Shown piece after piece: positions 41,479 through 50,594 of a DNA stretch of 64,000 nt. Every line of letters begins with the position of its first letter. Positions within the stretch are counted from its first letter, which is position 1. The stretch is from Flaviramulus_B aquimarinus. Its GTDB lineage: Bacteria; Bacteroidota; Bacteroidia; Flavobacteriales; Flavobacteriaceae. Location of the stretch: the NCBI RefSeq assembly GCF_039543205.1, contig NZ_BAABJH010000001.1:434001-498000 (forward strand), read 5' to 3'. The translations under genes and the position numbers were made by a program. A model generated the notes under the pieces. It worked only from the letters and a program-made list of their open reading frames with translations. It was not told where the DNA came from and did no database searches.

Positions 41479-44208
41479 CTATAAGGTTGCCTTTATAGCT
41501 GCTTGTGCTGAAACCAATCTAGCAATTGGTACTCTATAAGGCGAGCAACTTACATAATTCATTCCTGAGTTATAACAAAACTCTACAGAGCTTGGTTCGC
41601 CGCCATGTTCACCACAAAGACCCACTTTTAAATTAGGTTTTGTACTTCTACCTCTTTCGGTTCCAATTTTAACTAACTGTCCAACACCTTCTTGATCTAA
41701 AACTTCAAAAGGGTCTACTTTTAAAATTCCTTTTTCAATATATATTGGTAAAAATTTACCCGCATCATCACGAGAATACCCAAAAGTCATTTGTGTTAAA
41801 TCGTTAGTTCCGAAAGAGAAGAAGTCAGCTTTTTCTGCAATTAAATCTGCCATTAAAGCGGCTCTTGGAATTTCAATCATCGTACCTACCAAATACTCTA
41901 CAGTATCATGCCGCTCTTCAAATATTTTTTTTGCTGTTCGTCTTATAAGCTCCTCTTGGAATTCAAATTCTTTAACTGTACCAATTAAAGGTACCATGAT
42001 TTCTGGTTTACAAATAATGCCCTTCTCCTTTAAATTAAGAGCGGCTTCAATAATAGCTCGGGTTTGCATTTCGGTAATTTCTGGATATGTGTTACCTAAT
42101 CTACAACCTCTATGCCCTAACATTGGGTTAAACTCCTCCAGTTCAGATACTTTAATTTTAACTGCTTGTAATGAAATATGCATGTCTTCTGCAAGTTCCT
42201 TTTGAGTTGCCAATTGATGAGGTACAAATTCATGTAATGGTGGATCTAATAAACGAATTGTAACCGATAAGCCTTCCATAGCTTCAAAAATACCTTCAAA
42301 ATCTGCACGTTGCATTGGTAATAGATCTTCTAAAGCCTGTTTTCTACCTTTTACAGTATCGGCTAAAATCATTTCTCTCATGGCTTTAATTCTATCAACC
42401 TCAAAAAACATGTGTTCGGTTCTAGTTAAACCAATACCTTCAGCCCCAAAACCACGTGCCACTTTAGCATCTTTTGGACTATCGGCATTTGTTCTCACTT
42501 TCATAACACCGTATTTATCTGAAAGTGCCATTACTTCTGCAAATTCGCCACTTAGCTCAGGTTCTGCCGTTGCTACTTTACCTTCTATAATATTACCTGT
42601 AGAACCATTTAGAGATATCCAATCGCCTTCATGGTACTCATGTTCACCAACAGTAAGTGTTCTGGTTTTATAATTTATTTTTAATGCTCCAGCACCAGAG
42701 ATACAACATTTACCCATACCACGTGCCACTACAGCTGCATGGGAGGTCATCCCTCCGCGGGCTGTTAAAATACCTTTAGCAATGTTCATGCCTTCTAAGT
42801 CTTCAGGAGAAGTTTCAATTCTTACAAGAATACTGTTTTTATATTTACTGGCTTCATCAGCAAAAAACACTATTTTACCAGTTGCAGCACCAGGAGATGC
42901 TGGTAAACCTTGTGCTATTACATGAGCTTTTTTTAAGGCTGACAGATCAAAAACAGGATGTAAAAGTTCATCGAGTTTATTAGCTTCAATTAAAAGTAAA
43001 GCTTCTTTTTCATCAATCATTTTTTCTTTTAATAAATCCATAGCTATTTTTACCATAGCTGCTCCTGTTCGCTTACCATTTCTAGTTTGTAGTATCCATA
43101 ACTTACCATCTTGGATGGTAAACTCCATATCTTGCATATCACGGTAATGCTTCTCTAAAGTATCTTGATAATCATTAAGTTCATTAAAAATTTTTGGCAT
43201 TAACTCTTCTAATGAAGGATAATTTTCGGTTCTATCGTCGTCGTCAATTTTTGCTAATTCTGCCCAACGTTCTGACCCTAATTTTGTTATTTGCTGTGGT
43301 GTTCTAACGCCTGCAACAACATCTTCGCCTTGTGCATTTATTAAATACTCACCATTAAACACATTTTCACCTGTACCTGCATCACGGGTAAAACATACGC
43401 CAGTACCTGAATTGTCACCCATATTACCATAAACCATGGCTTGTACATTTACAGCGGTTCCCCAATCTGCAGGATATCCATTCATATTTCTATAATACAC
43501 AGCTCGGTCTCCATTCCAACTATTAAATACGGCTATAATAGCTCCCCAAAGTTGATCCCATGGGTTTGTTGGAAAATCATGTCCTGTTCTTTTCTTAACT
43601 GCATCTTTAAAATCGTAAACTAAATCTTTTAAATCTTGAATAGTAAATTCAGTATCTAATTGAATACCTCTTTTTTCCTTAAGATGCTCCATGATTTCTT
43701 CAAAAGGATCAATATCATCTTTTGAAGCTGGTTTCATACCTAAAACCACTCCACCATACATTTGAATAAAACGACGATAAGAATCCCAGGCAAACTGCTC
43801 ATTATTTGTTTTTTTGGCTAAGCCCAAAACCACTTCATCATTCATCCCTAAATTTAGAACTGTATCCATCATACCGGGCATAGATACTCTAGCTCCAGAA
43901 CGAACAGACACCAATAGAGGGTTCTCTTTGTCTCCAAAGGTTGTTCCCATCAATGATTCTATATTAGCTATAGAGGCTTCAACCTCTTCCTTAATCATTT
44001 CTACAACCGCGTCCTGTCCTAATAAATTATATTCTGTACAAACTTCAGTTGTAATTGTAAAACCAGGTGGAACTGGAATTCCTATTGAACTCATTTCTGC
44101 TAAATTAGCACCTTTACCGCCCAATAAGTTTTTCATTTTACTGTTTCCATCTGCAGATTTATCTCCAAATCTATACACTCGGGGTTTAACTTCTTGTAAT
44201 ATTTCCAT
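41479..44208 (-). CDS. ppdK: Pyruvate, phosphate dikinase PpdK
   Basis: The protein has 909 residues from the ATG that gives MEILQEVKPRVYRFG; a TTG nine bases upstream is weaker. The domains are an ATP-grasp nucleotide-binding region (KNLLGGKGANLAEM), a central phospho-His domain with the catalytic His in GGMTSHAAVVARGMGK, and a PEP/pyruvate TIM barrel ending GLCGEHGGEPSSVEF. It interconverts pyruvate, ATP and Pi with PEP, AMP and PPi. A TGA-N6-TCA palindrome precedes the promoter as at pflB, so it is probably induced with fermentation. It could then save ATP through PPi or feed gluconeogenesis. Confidence 0.95.
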   Translation of the reverse strand: MEILQEVKPRVYRFGDKSADGNSKMKNLLGGKGANLAEMSSIGIPVPPGFTITTEVCTEYNLLGQDAVVEMIKEEVEASIANIESLMGTTFGDKENPLLVSVRSGARVSMPGMMDTVLNLGMNDEVVLGLAKKTNNEQFAWDSYRRFIQMYGGVVLGMKPASKDDIDPFEEIMEHLKEKRGIQLDTEFTIQDLKDLVYDFKDAVKKRTGHDFPTNPWDQLWGAIIAVFNSWNGDRAVYYRNMNGYPADWGTAVNVQAMVYGNMGDNSGTGVCFTRDAGTGENVFNGEYLINAQGEDVVAGVRTPQQITKLGSERWAELAKIDDDDRTENYPSLEELMPKIFNELNDYQDTLEKHYRDMQDMEFTIQDGKLWILQTRNGKRTGAAMVKIAMDLLKEKMIDEKEALLLIEANKLDELLHPVFDLSALKKAHVIAQGLPASPGAATGKIVFFADEASKYKNSILVRIETSPEDLEGMNIAKGILTARGGMTSHAAVVARGMGKCCISGAGALKINYKTRTLTVGEHEYHEGDWISLNGSTGNIIEGKVATAEPELSGEFAEVMALSDKYGVMKVRTNADSPKDAKVARGFGAEGIGLTRTEHMFFEVDRIKAMREMILADTVKGRKQALEDLLPMQRADFEGIFEAMEGLSVTIRLLDPPLHEFVPHQLATQKELAEDMHISLQAVKIKVSELEEFNPMLGHRGCRLGNTYPEITEMQTRAIIEAALNLKEKGIICKPEIMVPLIGTVKEFEFQEELIRRTAKKIFEERHDTVEYLVGTMIEIPRAALMADLIAEKADFFSFGTNDLTQMTFGYSRDDAGKFLPIYIEKGILKVDPFEVLDQEGVGQLVKIGTERGRSTKPNLKVGLCGEHGGEPSSVEFCYNSGMNYVSCSPYRVPIARLVSAQAAIKATL

Positions 44209-44266
44209 AATAATCAACTTTGATAAAATTCGAGGTTAAAATTATAGACAAAGAGGGTTTATTTCC

Positions 44267-44280
44267 ATGACATAAATCAT
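44267..44280 (-). promoter_or_regulatory. FNR-type operator upstream of ppdK
   Basis: ATGACATAAATCAT: symmetric ATGA/TCAT arms containing TGA-N6-TCA. Twenty-two bp away on the minus strand is TAATTTTA (44237-44244), one base off TAnnTTTG. The spacing equals that at pflB and ccoI. Confidence 0.65.
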
Positions 44281-44434
44281 ATAATCGACATTACTCAATT
44301 ATTAGAAATTCTTATCTGTTTTGTATTATGTAATTCTTAATAGCCAAAGCAACTTGTTCCAAAGAAATTTTTAACATATTTGAAAATCCTTTTTAATTTC
44401 ATACTTTGCATCATGGCATTTTTAAAAATTACCA

Positions 44435-46204
44435 ATGACAGAAATAACTAGACTTTTTGATTTCCCTTATTACCAATTAGAAAACAACCCTTTAGATAAT
44501 GCTTTGGTTACAAAGTATAATGACAAATGGGTTAATACATCCACTCAGGAATATCTTGATAAAGCTAATGCTTTAAGTAGAGCCTTACTGAAATTAGGAG
44601 TTAACAAAGATGATAAAATAGCTATTATTTCTTCTACAAATAGAACCGAATGGCATATTGTAGATATTGGCGTGCTTCAAACTGGAGCGCAGACCATTCC
44701 TATTTACCCAACCATTTCTTCTGAAGACTATGAGTATATATTAAACCACAGCGAATCCATCTATTGCTTTGTTTCGGATGAAGTTGTTTTAGAAAAAATA
44801 AATAAGATTAAGGCCAAAACAAACTTAAAGGACGTTTATTCATTTGATAGTATTAAAGGATGCAAAAATTATTCTGAATTATTTGAACTCGGAAAAGATA
44901 AATCTAATCAGAATGATGTCGAAGCTAGAAAAAGGATTGTTAACCCTTCCGATTTAGCCACTATTATTTACACATCTGGTACTACTGGAAAGCCTAAAGG
45001 TGTTATGCTTTCTCATTCAAATATAGTTTCAAATGTATTTGCTGTAGAAAAGAAGTTCCCTCTTGAAAAGAATCATAAAATACTCAGTTTTCTTCCTATA
45101 TGCCACATCTTTGAACGTACATTTTTATATGTATGTCAATATTGTTGTCTCTCCATTCATTTTGCAGAAAGTATTGAAAAAATAGGCGATAATTTAAAAG
45201 AAGTTAAACCTAGTATGATTACGGTTGTTCCTCGGTTAATAGAAAAGGTTTTTGATAAAATTATAGCTAAAGGTCACGATTTAACCGGAATAAAAAAGAA
45301 ATTGTTTTTTTGGGCCGTTGAACTCGGAACTAAATTTGAGCCTTATGGTCAAAATGGTTGGTGGTATGAATTAAAACTAGCATTGGCGCGAAAACTCATT
45401 TTCAGTAAATGGCAGGAAGCTTTAGGTGGCAATATTGTATTTATGGGCTCTGGAAGTGCTGCATTGCAACCTAGGTTAGGTCATATATTTGGTGCTGCTA
45501 ATATGCCTATTATGGAATGTTATGGGCTAACAGAAACATCACCTGGAGTGTCTGTAAGTGATAGACGTAATAATGGATGGAAAATAGGATATGTTGGTAA
45601 AGCTATAGATGATGTCGAAATTAAAATAGCCGAAGATGGTGAAATACTCTGCAAGGGTCCAAATATCATGATGGGCTATTACAAAGACCCAGAAAAGACT
45701 GCTGAAGTCATGACTGGTGATTATTTTCATACAGGTGATAAAGGTGAAATTGATGCTGATGGTTTTTTGAAAATTACAGGAAGAAAAAAAGAAATGTTTA
45801 AAACCTCTGGGGGAAAATATATTGTTCCGACTCTTCTTGAAAACGAATTAAAACAATCCCAGTTTATTGAACAAGTCATGGTTATTGGTGAAGGAGAAAA
45901 AATGGCCTCAGCACTAATCCAACCTAATTTTGAATTTATAAAAGATTGGATTGACAAAAAAGAAGTCGCTGTTGGAAAATCTGAAACCGAAATCGCTAAC
46001 TCAGAGATCGTTAAAGAGCGCATTCAAAAAGAAATGGATATCTGTAATGAAAAATTTGGTAAATGGGAGCAAATAAAAGTGTTTAAACTCACACCCGAAG
46101 TTTGGTCTATTGATGCAGGACACCTCACACCTACTATGAAAATAAAACGAGATGTTATTAAAAACAAATATCTGGACTTGATCGAAAAAATATATAGGCC
46201 ATAA
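44435..46204 (+). CDS. Long-chain-type acyl-CoA synthetase (AMP-forming)
   Basis: The protein has 589 residues of the ANL superfamily. The P-loop-like motif IIYTSGTTGKPKGVMLSHSN is near 178, ECYGLTETSP near 353, and the hinge motif DGFLKITGRKKEMFKTSGGKY is near 445. This organisation and the length match bacterial long-chain fatty-acid-CoA ligases. It activates fatty acids for the beta-oxidation genes that follow, but it is separated from them by a 121-bp gap with its own operator and may be transcribed independently. Confidence 0.9.
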   Translation: MTEITRLFDFPYYQLENNPLDNALVTKYNDKWVNTSTQEYLDKANALSRALLKLGVNKDDKIAIISSTNRTEWHIVDIGVLQTGAQTIPIYPTISSEDYEYILNHSESIYCFVSDEVVLEKINKIKAKTNLKDVYSFDSIKGCKNYSELFELGKDKSNQNDVEARKRIVNPSDLATIIYTSGTTGKPKGVMLSHSNIVSNVFAVEKKFPLEKNHKILSFLPICHIFERTFLYVCQYCCLSIHFAESIEKIGDNLKEVKPSMITVVPRLIEKVFDKIIAKGHDLTGIKKKLFFWAVELGTKFEPYGQNGWWYELKLALARKLIFSKWQEALGGNIVFMGSGSAALQPRLGHIFGAANMPIMECYGLTETSPGVSVSDRRNNGWKIGYVGKAIDDVEIKIAEDGEILCKGPNIMMGYYKDPEKTAEVMTGDYFHTGDKGEIDADGFLKITGRKKEMFKTSGGKYIVPTLLENELKQSQFIEQVMVIGEGEKMASALIQPNFEFIKDWIDKKEVAVGKSETEIANSEIVKERIQKEMDICNEKFGKWEQIKVFKLTPEVWSIDAGHLTPTMKIKRDVIKNKYLDLIEKIYRP

Positions 46205-46267
46205 ACATAATCTTAGTTATAATTCCTGCCTATTTCTTTATATAGTTAATCTTATGTGATTTTTTTT

Positions 46268-46295
46268 AATTTTATTATGCATGCATAATAAAATT
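46268..46295 (+). promoter_or_regulatory. 28-bp perfect palindrome, likely MarR operator of the fad operon
   Basis: The palindrome is centred at 46281/46282 on the core TTATTATGCATGCATAATAA and is flanked by AATT on both outer sides. It ends 3 bp before a perfect -7 box (46299-46306). A protein bound here would block transcription of the MarR gene and fadNAE. Confidence 0.78.
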
Positions 46296-46298
46296 TTA

Positions 46299-46306
46299 TA
46301 TATTTG
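46299..46306 (+). promoter_or_regulatory. -7 box of the MarR-fad operon
   Basis: TATATTTG, a perfect TAnnTTTG, lies 20 nt upstream of the MarR gene start and directly next to the long palindrome. Confidence 0.65.
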
Positions 46307-46325
46307 GAATCAATAATACTCCCAC

Positions 46326-46772
46326 ATGAAAGACAAAACCATTGATTATATATTGCGAACTACATGGCTTTCGGTTCAAAAAATGTATAATGAAGAAGCT
46401 GCCAAATTTGAAAGTACCATGGCAACAGGCTTTACATTGCTTAGCATAGACCCTGAAAAAGGAACACCATCAACAGCATTAGGACCTAAAATGGGAATGG
46501 AAGCCACGAGCCTATCCAGAATTTTAAAAACAATGGAAAGCAAAGGGTTAATTGAACGTAAACCAAACCCTGATGATGGACGTGGTGTCATTATTCATTT
46601 AACTGAATTTGGAAAAGAAAAAAGAGAATTATCAAGAGAAAAAGTGTTTACATTCAACGATAGTGTTAAAAGTAATATTTCAGAGGAAAAAATAATACAC
46701 TTTTATGAAGTTGCTGAAACCATTAACGATATGGTTTGTAATAAAAAAATATACAATCAATCTGATAGTTAA
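46326..46772 (+). CDS. MarR-family regulator of fatty-acid degradation
   Basis: The protein has 148 residues with a winged helix-turn-helix of the MarR type. The recognition region is MGMEATSLSRILKTMESKGLIE and the wing is ERKPNPDDGRGVIIHLTEFG. It is the first gene of the unit and lies 8 bp before fadN. A 28-bp palindrome covers its own promoter, so it probably autoregulates and represses the fad genes until an acyl-CoA or similar ligand is bound. The ligand is inferred from the downstream genes. Confidence 0.88.
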   Translation: MKDKTIDYILRTTWLSVQKMYNEEAAKFESTMATGFTLLSIDPEKGTPSTALGPKMGMEATSLSRILKTMESKGLIERKPNPDDGRGVIIHLTEFGKEKRELSREKVFTFNDSVKSNISEEKIIHFYEVAETINDMVCNKKIYNQSDS

Positions 46773-46780
46773 AAAATAAA

Positions 46781-49189
46781 ATGAGCAAACGTAGAATAAA
46801 AAAAATAGCCATTATTGGTTCTGGTATCATGGGAAGTGGTATTGCTTGCCATTTTGCTAATATTGGTGTAGAGGTTCTATTATTGGACATCGTCCCTAGA
46901 GAACTTAATGATAAAGAAAAAGCAAAAGGTTTAACCTTAGAAGATAAAGCGGTTAGAAACAGATTAGTTAATGACGCATTAATGACTTCGGTAAAATCTA
47001 AACCTGCACCACTTTATCATGCGTCTATTGCAAACCGCATCACTACTGGAAACTTAGAAGATGATATTGCTAAAGTAGCTAATGTAGATTGGATCATGGA
47101 AGTTGTAGTTGAAAGACTTGACATTAAACAACAGGTTTTTGAGACCCTAGAACAATATAGAACGCCAGGAACCCTAATTACATCAAATACATCTGGTATT
47201 CCTATAAAATTTATGAGTGAAGGTCGTTCAGAAGATTTTCAAAAACACTTCTGTGGAACTCACTTTTTTAATCCAGCACGTTACTTAAAATTATTCGAGA
47301 TCATTCCTGGACCAAAAACAGATGCTTCAGTTTTAGAATTCTTGAATGGTTATGGCGAACAATTCCTAGGAAAAACATCAGTTGTTGCCAAAGACACCCC
47401 AGCTTTTATTGGAAACCGAATCGGCATATTCAGTATTCAAAGTTTATTCCACACAGTTAAAGATTTAGATTTAACTATTGAAGAAGTCGATAAACTAACT
47501 GGACCCGTTATTGGTCGTCCAAAATCGGCAACCTTCAGAACTGTTGATGTTGTAGGTTTAGATACTTTAGTACATGTTGCAAACGGGATTAGAGAAAACT
47601 GTCCGAATGATGAACGTTTAGAACTTTTTAAATTACCAGATTTCATCAATACCATGATGACAAACAAATGGTTAGGAAGTAAGACAGGACAAGGGTTTTA
47701 CAAAAAAACTGTTTCACCTGAAGGTAAAAAAGAAATATTATCTCTCGACTTAAATACCTTAGAATATCGTTCTGCAAAACGTGCAAAATTTGCCACTCTA
47801 GAATTAACAAAATCTATTGATAAAGTTGTTGACCGTTTTAAAATATTAGTAAACGGAAAAGATAAAGCAGGTGAATTTTATAGAAAAAGTTTTGCGGCAT
47901 TATTCGCATATGTTTCAAATAGAATTCCAGAAATCACAGACGATTTATATAAAATTGATGATGCCATGAAAGCAGGGTTTGGTTGGGAACATGGCCCTTT
48001 CCAAATCTGGGATGCTATTGGCATAGAAACTGGAATAGAAATTATGAAAGCCGAAGGATTAGAACCTAATGCTTGGGTAAACGATATGTTAGCTTCAGGA
48101 AGCAAGTCTTTCTATACAGTAAAAGATGGCGCAACATATGCTTATGATATTCCAAACAAAACACAAGAAAAAATTCCAGGTCAAGATAGTTTCATCATAT
48201 TAGACAACATCAGGAAGTCCAACGAAATATTTAAAAACTCTGGTGTTGTTATAGAAGATTTAGGAGATGGCATTCTTAATTGTGAATTCCAATCTAAAAT
48301 GAACACCATTGGAGGTGACGTTTTAGCTGGACTTAACAAAGCAGTCGATTTAGCAGAAAAGGATTTTGAGGGATTGATAATCGGCAATCAAGGCGCCAAT
48401 TTCTCAGTTGGCGCCAATATTGGTATGATTTTTATGATGGCTGCAGAACAAGAATATGATGAGCTCAATGGTGCTATCAAATACTTCCAAGATACCATGA
48501 TGCGTATGCGTTACTCCTCCATTCCAACTGTTTCTGCCCCACATGGTATGTCCTTAGGTGGTGCTTGCGAATTATCCATGCACGCCGACAAAGTTGTTGC
48601 TGCCGCAGAAACGTATATGGGACTTGTAGAATTTGGAGTGGGCGTTATTCCTGGTGGAGCAGGTTCTAAAGAAATGGCTTTAAGAGCTTCAGATACCTTT
48701 AAAAAAGGAGATGTTCAGTTGAATACCTTACAGGAATATTTTTTAACCATAGGTATGGCAAAAGTATCAACCTCTGCTTATGAGGCTTTTGATTTAGGTG
48801 TTCTTCAAAAAGGAAAAGATGTTGTTGTTGTAAATAAAGATCGTCAAATTGCCGTAGCTAAGCAACATGCTAAAATCATGGCAGATATGGGCTATACACA
48901 ACCCGTAAAACGAAACGATGTTAAAGTCCTTGGAAAACAAGCCTTAGGTATGTTTTTAGTAGGAACTGACGCTATGGAAGACAGCAACTATATTAGTGAA
49001 CATGATAAGAAAATTGCAAATAAATTGGCCTATGTTATGGCTGGTGGCGATTTATCTGAACCCACATTGGTTAGTGAACAATACTTATTAGATTTAGAAC
49101 GTGAAGCCTTTCTTTCATTGTGTACGGAACGTAAAACATTAGAACGCATCCAACACATGTTAACCAAAGGAAAACCATTACGTAATTAA
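46781..49189 (+). CDS. fadN: 3-hydroxyacyl-CoA dehydrogenase / enoyl-CoA hydratase FadN
   Basis: The protein has 802 residues. The order is dehydrogenase first, as in Bacillus FadN rather than E. coli FadB. The NAD-binding motif GSGIMGSGIACHFANIG is at about 12-28, followed by HFFNPARYLKLFEIIPG and the 3HCDH C-terminal domain. The hydratase/crotonase part occupies about 500-720 (HGMSLGGACELSMHADKVVAA). It carries out two central beta-oxidation steps. The thiolase and acyl-CoA dehydrogenase genes follow in the same fadN-fadA-fadE order known from Bacillus. Confidence 0.93.
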   Translation: MSKRRIKKIAIIGSGIMGSGIACHFANIGVEVLLLDIVPRELNDKEKAKGLTLEDKAVRNRLVNDALMTSVKSKPAPLYHASIANRITTGNLEDDIAKVANVDWIMEVVVERLDIKQQVFETLEQYRTPGTLITSNTSGIPIKFMSEGRSEDFQKHFCGTHFFNPARYLKLFEIIPGPKTDASVLEFLNGYGEQFLGKTSVVAKDTPAFIGNRIGIFSIQSLFHTVKDLDLTIEEVDKLTGPVIGRPKSATFRTVDVVGLDTLVHVANGIRENCPNDERLELFKLPDFINTMMTNKWLGSKTGQGFYKKTVSPEGKKEILSLDLNTLEYRSAKRAKFATLELTKSIDKVVDRFKILVNGKDKAGEFYRKSFAALFAYVSNRIPEITDDLYKIDDAMKAGFGWEHGPFQIWDAIGIETGIEIMKAEGLEPNAWVNDMLASGSKSFYTVKDGATYAYDIPNKTQEKIPGQDSFIILDNIRKSNEIFKNSGVVIEDLGDGILNCEFQSKMNTIGGDVLAGLNKAVDLAEKDFEGLIIGNQGANFSVGANIGMIFMMAAEQEYDELNGAIKYFQDTMMRMRYSSIPTVSAPHGMSLGGACELSMHADKVVAAAETYMGLVEFGVGVIPGGAGSKEMALRASDTFKKGDVQLNTLQEYFLTIGMAKVSTSAYEAFDLGVLQKGKDVVVVNKDRQIAVAKQHAKIMADMGYTQPVKRNDVKVLGKQALGMFLVGTDAMEDSNYISEHDKKIANKLAYVMAGGDLSEPTLVSEQYLLDLEREAFLSLCTERKTLERIQHMLTKGKPLRN

Positions 49190-49200
49190 AATTTATAGAC

Positions 49201-49230
49201 GCTAGAAGCCAAAAGCTAATAGCCAAAAGC
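49201..49230. repeat. Dispersed AGCTAATAGCCAAAAGC repeat, copy 1
   Basis: The segment GCCAAAAGCTAATAGCCAAA fills the short fadN-fadA spacer. A reverse-oriented related stretch lies at 61295-61330. It is a low-complexity intergenic repeat seen widely in this family; no function is evident. Confidence 0.4.
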
Positions 49231-49237
49231 ATAAAAA

Positions 49238-50428
49238 ATGAAAACAGCATATATAGTAAAAGCATATAGAACCGCAGTTGGCAAAGCACCAAAAGGTGTG
49301 TTCCGTTTTAAAAGAGCTGATGAGTTAGGAGCTGAAACCATTCAGCACATGATGAAAGAATTACCAAACCTTGATGTTTCAAGAATTGACGACGTTATAG
49401 TTGGAAATGCTATGCCAGAAGGTTCTCAAGGATTAAATATGGCACGATTCATTTCATTAATTGGCTTAAATAGTGTTGATGTTCCTGGTGTAACAGTTAA
49501 TCGTTTTTGTTCTTCAGGAATTGAGACCATAGGCATTGCTACAGCTAAAATTCAAGCAGGAATGGCTGACTGTATCATTGCTGGAGGTTCAGAAAGTATG
49601 AGTTCTGTACCTATGACAGGTTTTAAACCCGAATTAAACTATGATACTGTTAGTGCTGGTCATGAAGATTATTACTGGGGCATGGGAAATACTGCTGAAG
49701 CCGTTGCAAAACAATTTAAAGTATCTAGAGAAGATCAAGATGAATTTGCTTTTAACTCGCATATGAAAGCCTTAAAAGCACAAGCAGAGAATCGTTTTCA
49801 AGAACAAATTGTTCCCATCGACGTCGAACAAACCTATATTGATGCTAACGGAAAAAAAGCAACAAAAAAATATACTGTAACTAAAGACGAAGGGCCTAGA
49901 GCGGGCACTAGTAAAGAAGCCTTAGCTAAATTAAGAGCCGTATTTGCTGTTGGTGGAAGTGTAACTGCTGGTAACTCTTCGCAAATGAGTGATGGGGCAG
50001 CCTTTGTTATGGTAATGAGTGAAGATATGGTCAAAGAGTTAAACCTCGAACCCATAGCTAGAATGGTTAATTATGCAGCAGCTGGTGTTGAACCTCGAAT
50101 CATGGGTATTGGTCCTGTAAAAGCTATTCCGAAAGCATTACAGCAAGCAGGGTTAAAACAGGAAGATTTATCATTGATAGAATTAAATGAAGCCTTTGCA
50201 TCGCAATCCTTAGCGGTAATTAGAGAATTAGATTTAAATCCAGATATCATAAACGTTAATGGAGGTGCTATTGCATTAGGGCATCCATTAGGTTGTACTG
50301 GGGCAAAATTGTCCGTGCAATTATTTGATGAAATGCGCAAACGTGATATGAAAGGTAAATATGGAGCCGTAACGATGTGTGTAGGTACTGGGCAAGGTGC
50401 CTGCGGGATATTTGAGTTTTTAAACTAG
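49238..50428 (+). CDS. fadA: Acetyl-CoA acyltransferase (thiolase) FadA
   Basis: The protein has 396 residues, standard for thiolases. The nucleophilic cysteine is in VNRFCSSGIETI near 90. The C-terminal motifs INVNGGAIALGHPLGCTGAK and CVGTGQGACGIFE hold the catalytic His and second Cys. It cleaves 3-ketoacyl-CoA in the last beta-oxidation step. It is 48 bp after fadN. A MITE-like repeat separates it from fadE. Confidence 0.94.
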   Translation: MKTAYIVKAYRTAVGKAPKGVFRFKRADELGAETIQHMMKELPNLDVSRIDDVIVGNAMPEGSQGLNMARFISLIGLNSVDVPGVTVNRFCSSGIETIGIATAKIQAGMADCIIAGGSESMSSVPMTGFKPELNYDTVSAGHEDYYWGMGNTAEAVAKQFKVSREDQDEFAFNSHMKALKAQAENRFQEQIVPIDVEQTYIDANGKKATKKYTVTKDEGPRAGTSKEALAKLRAVFAVGGSVTAGNSSQMSDGAAFVMVMSEDMVKELNLEPIARMVNYAAAGVEPRIMGIGPVKAIPKALQQAGLKQEDLSLIELNEAFASQSLAVIRELDLNPDIINVNGGAIALGHPLGCTGAKLSVQLFDEMRKRDMKGKYGAVTMCVGTGQGACGIFEFLN

Positions 50429-50429
50429 A

Positions 50430-50590
50430 CCCACCTAACCTCCCCAAAGGGGAGGAAAACTCATAACCTATAAAAATTTATGAGTTAGAACACAATAAAT
50501 TCCTCTCCTTCAAAAGAGAGTTTAAAAAAAGTATAATTAAAAAAACACCCCGTAACAGTTCTCCCCCTATTTGGGGAGTTAGAGGGGGCT
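50430..50590. repeat. ~160-bp MITE-like repeat between fadA and fadE
   Basis: The left end CCACCTAACCTCCCCAAAGG and the right end CCTATTTGGGGAGTTAGAGG are imperfect inverted repeats. Each end also contains its own palindrome of the CCTCCCC-AAA-GGGGAGG type. An inner AACTCATAACCTATAAAAATT stretch pairs partly with TTTATGAGTT. There is no gene inside. Elements with these ends are common in Bacteroidetes. Confidence 0.65.
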
Positions 50591-50594
50591 TATT

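Noticed and set aside
43814..44239. Open frame of 141 codons antisense to the ppdK start
   Set aside because: Complete overlap with ppdK's N-terminal domain and low-complexity composition; a shadow frame.
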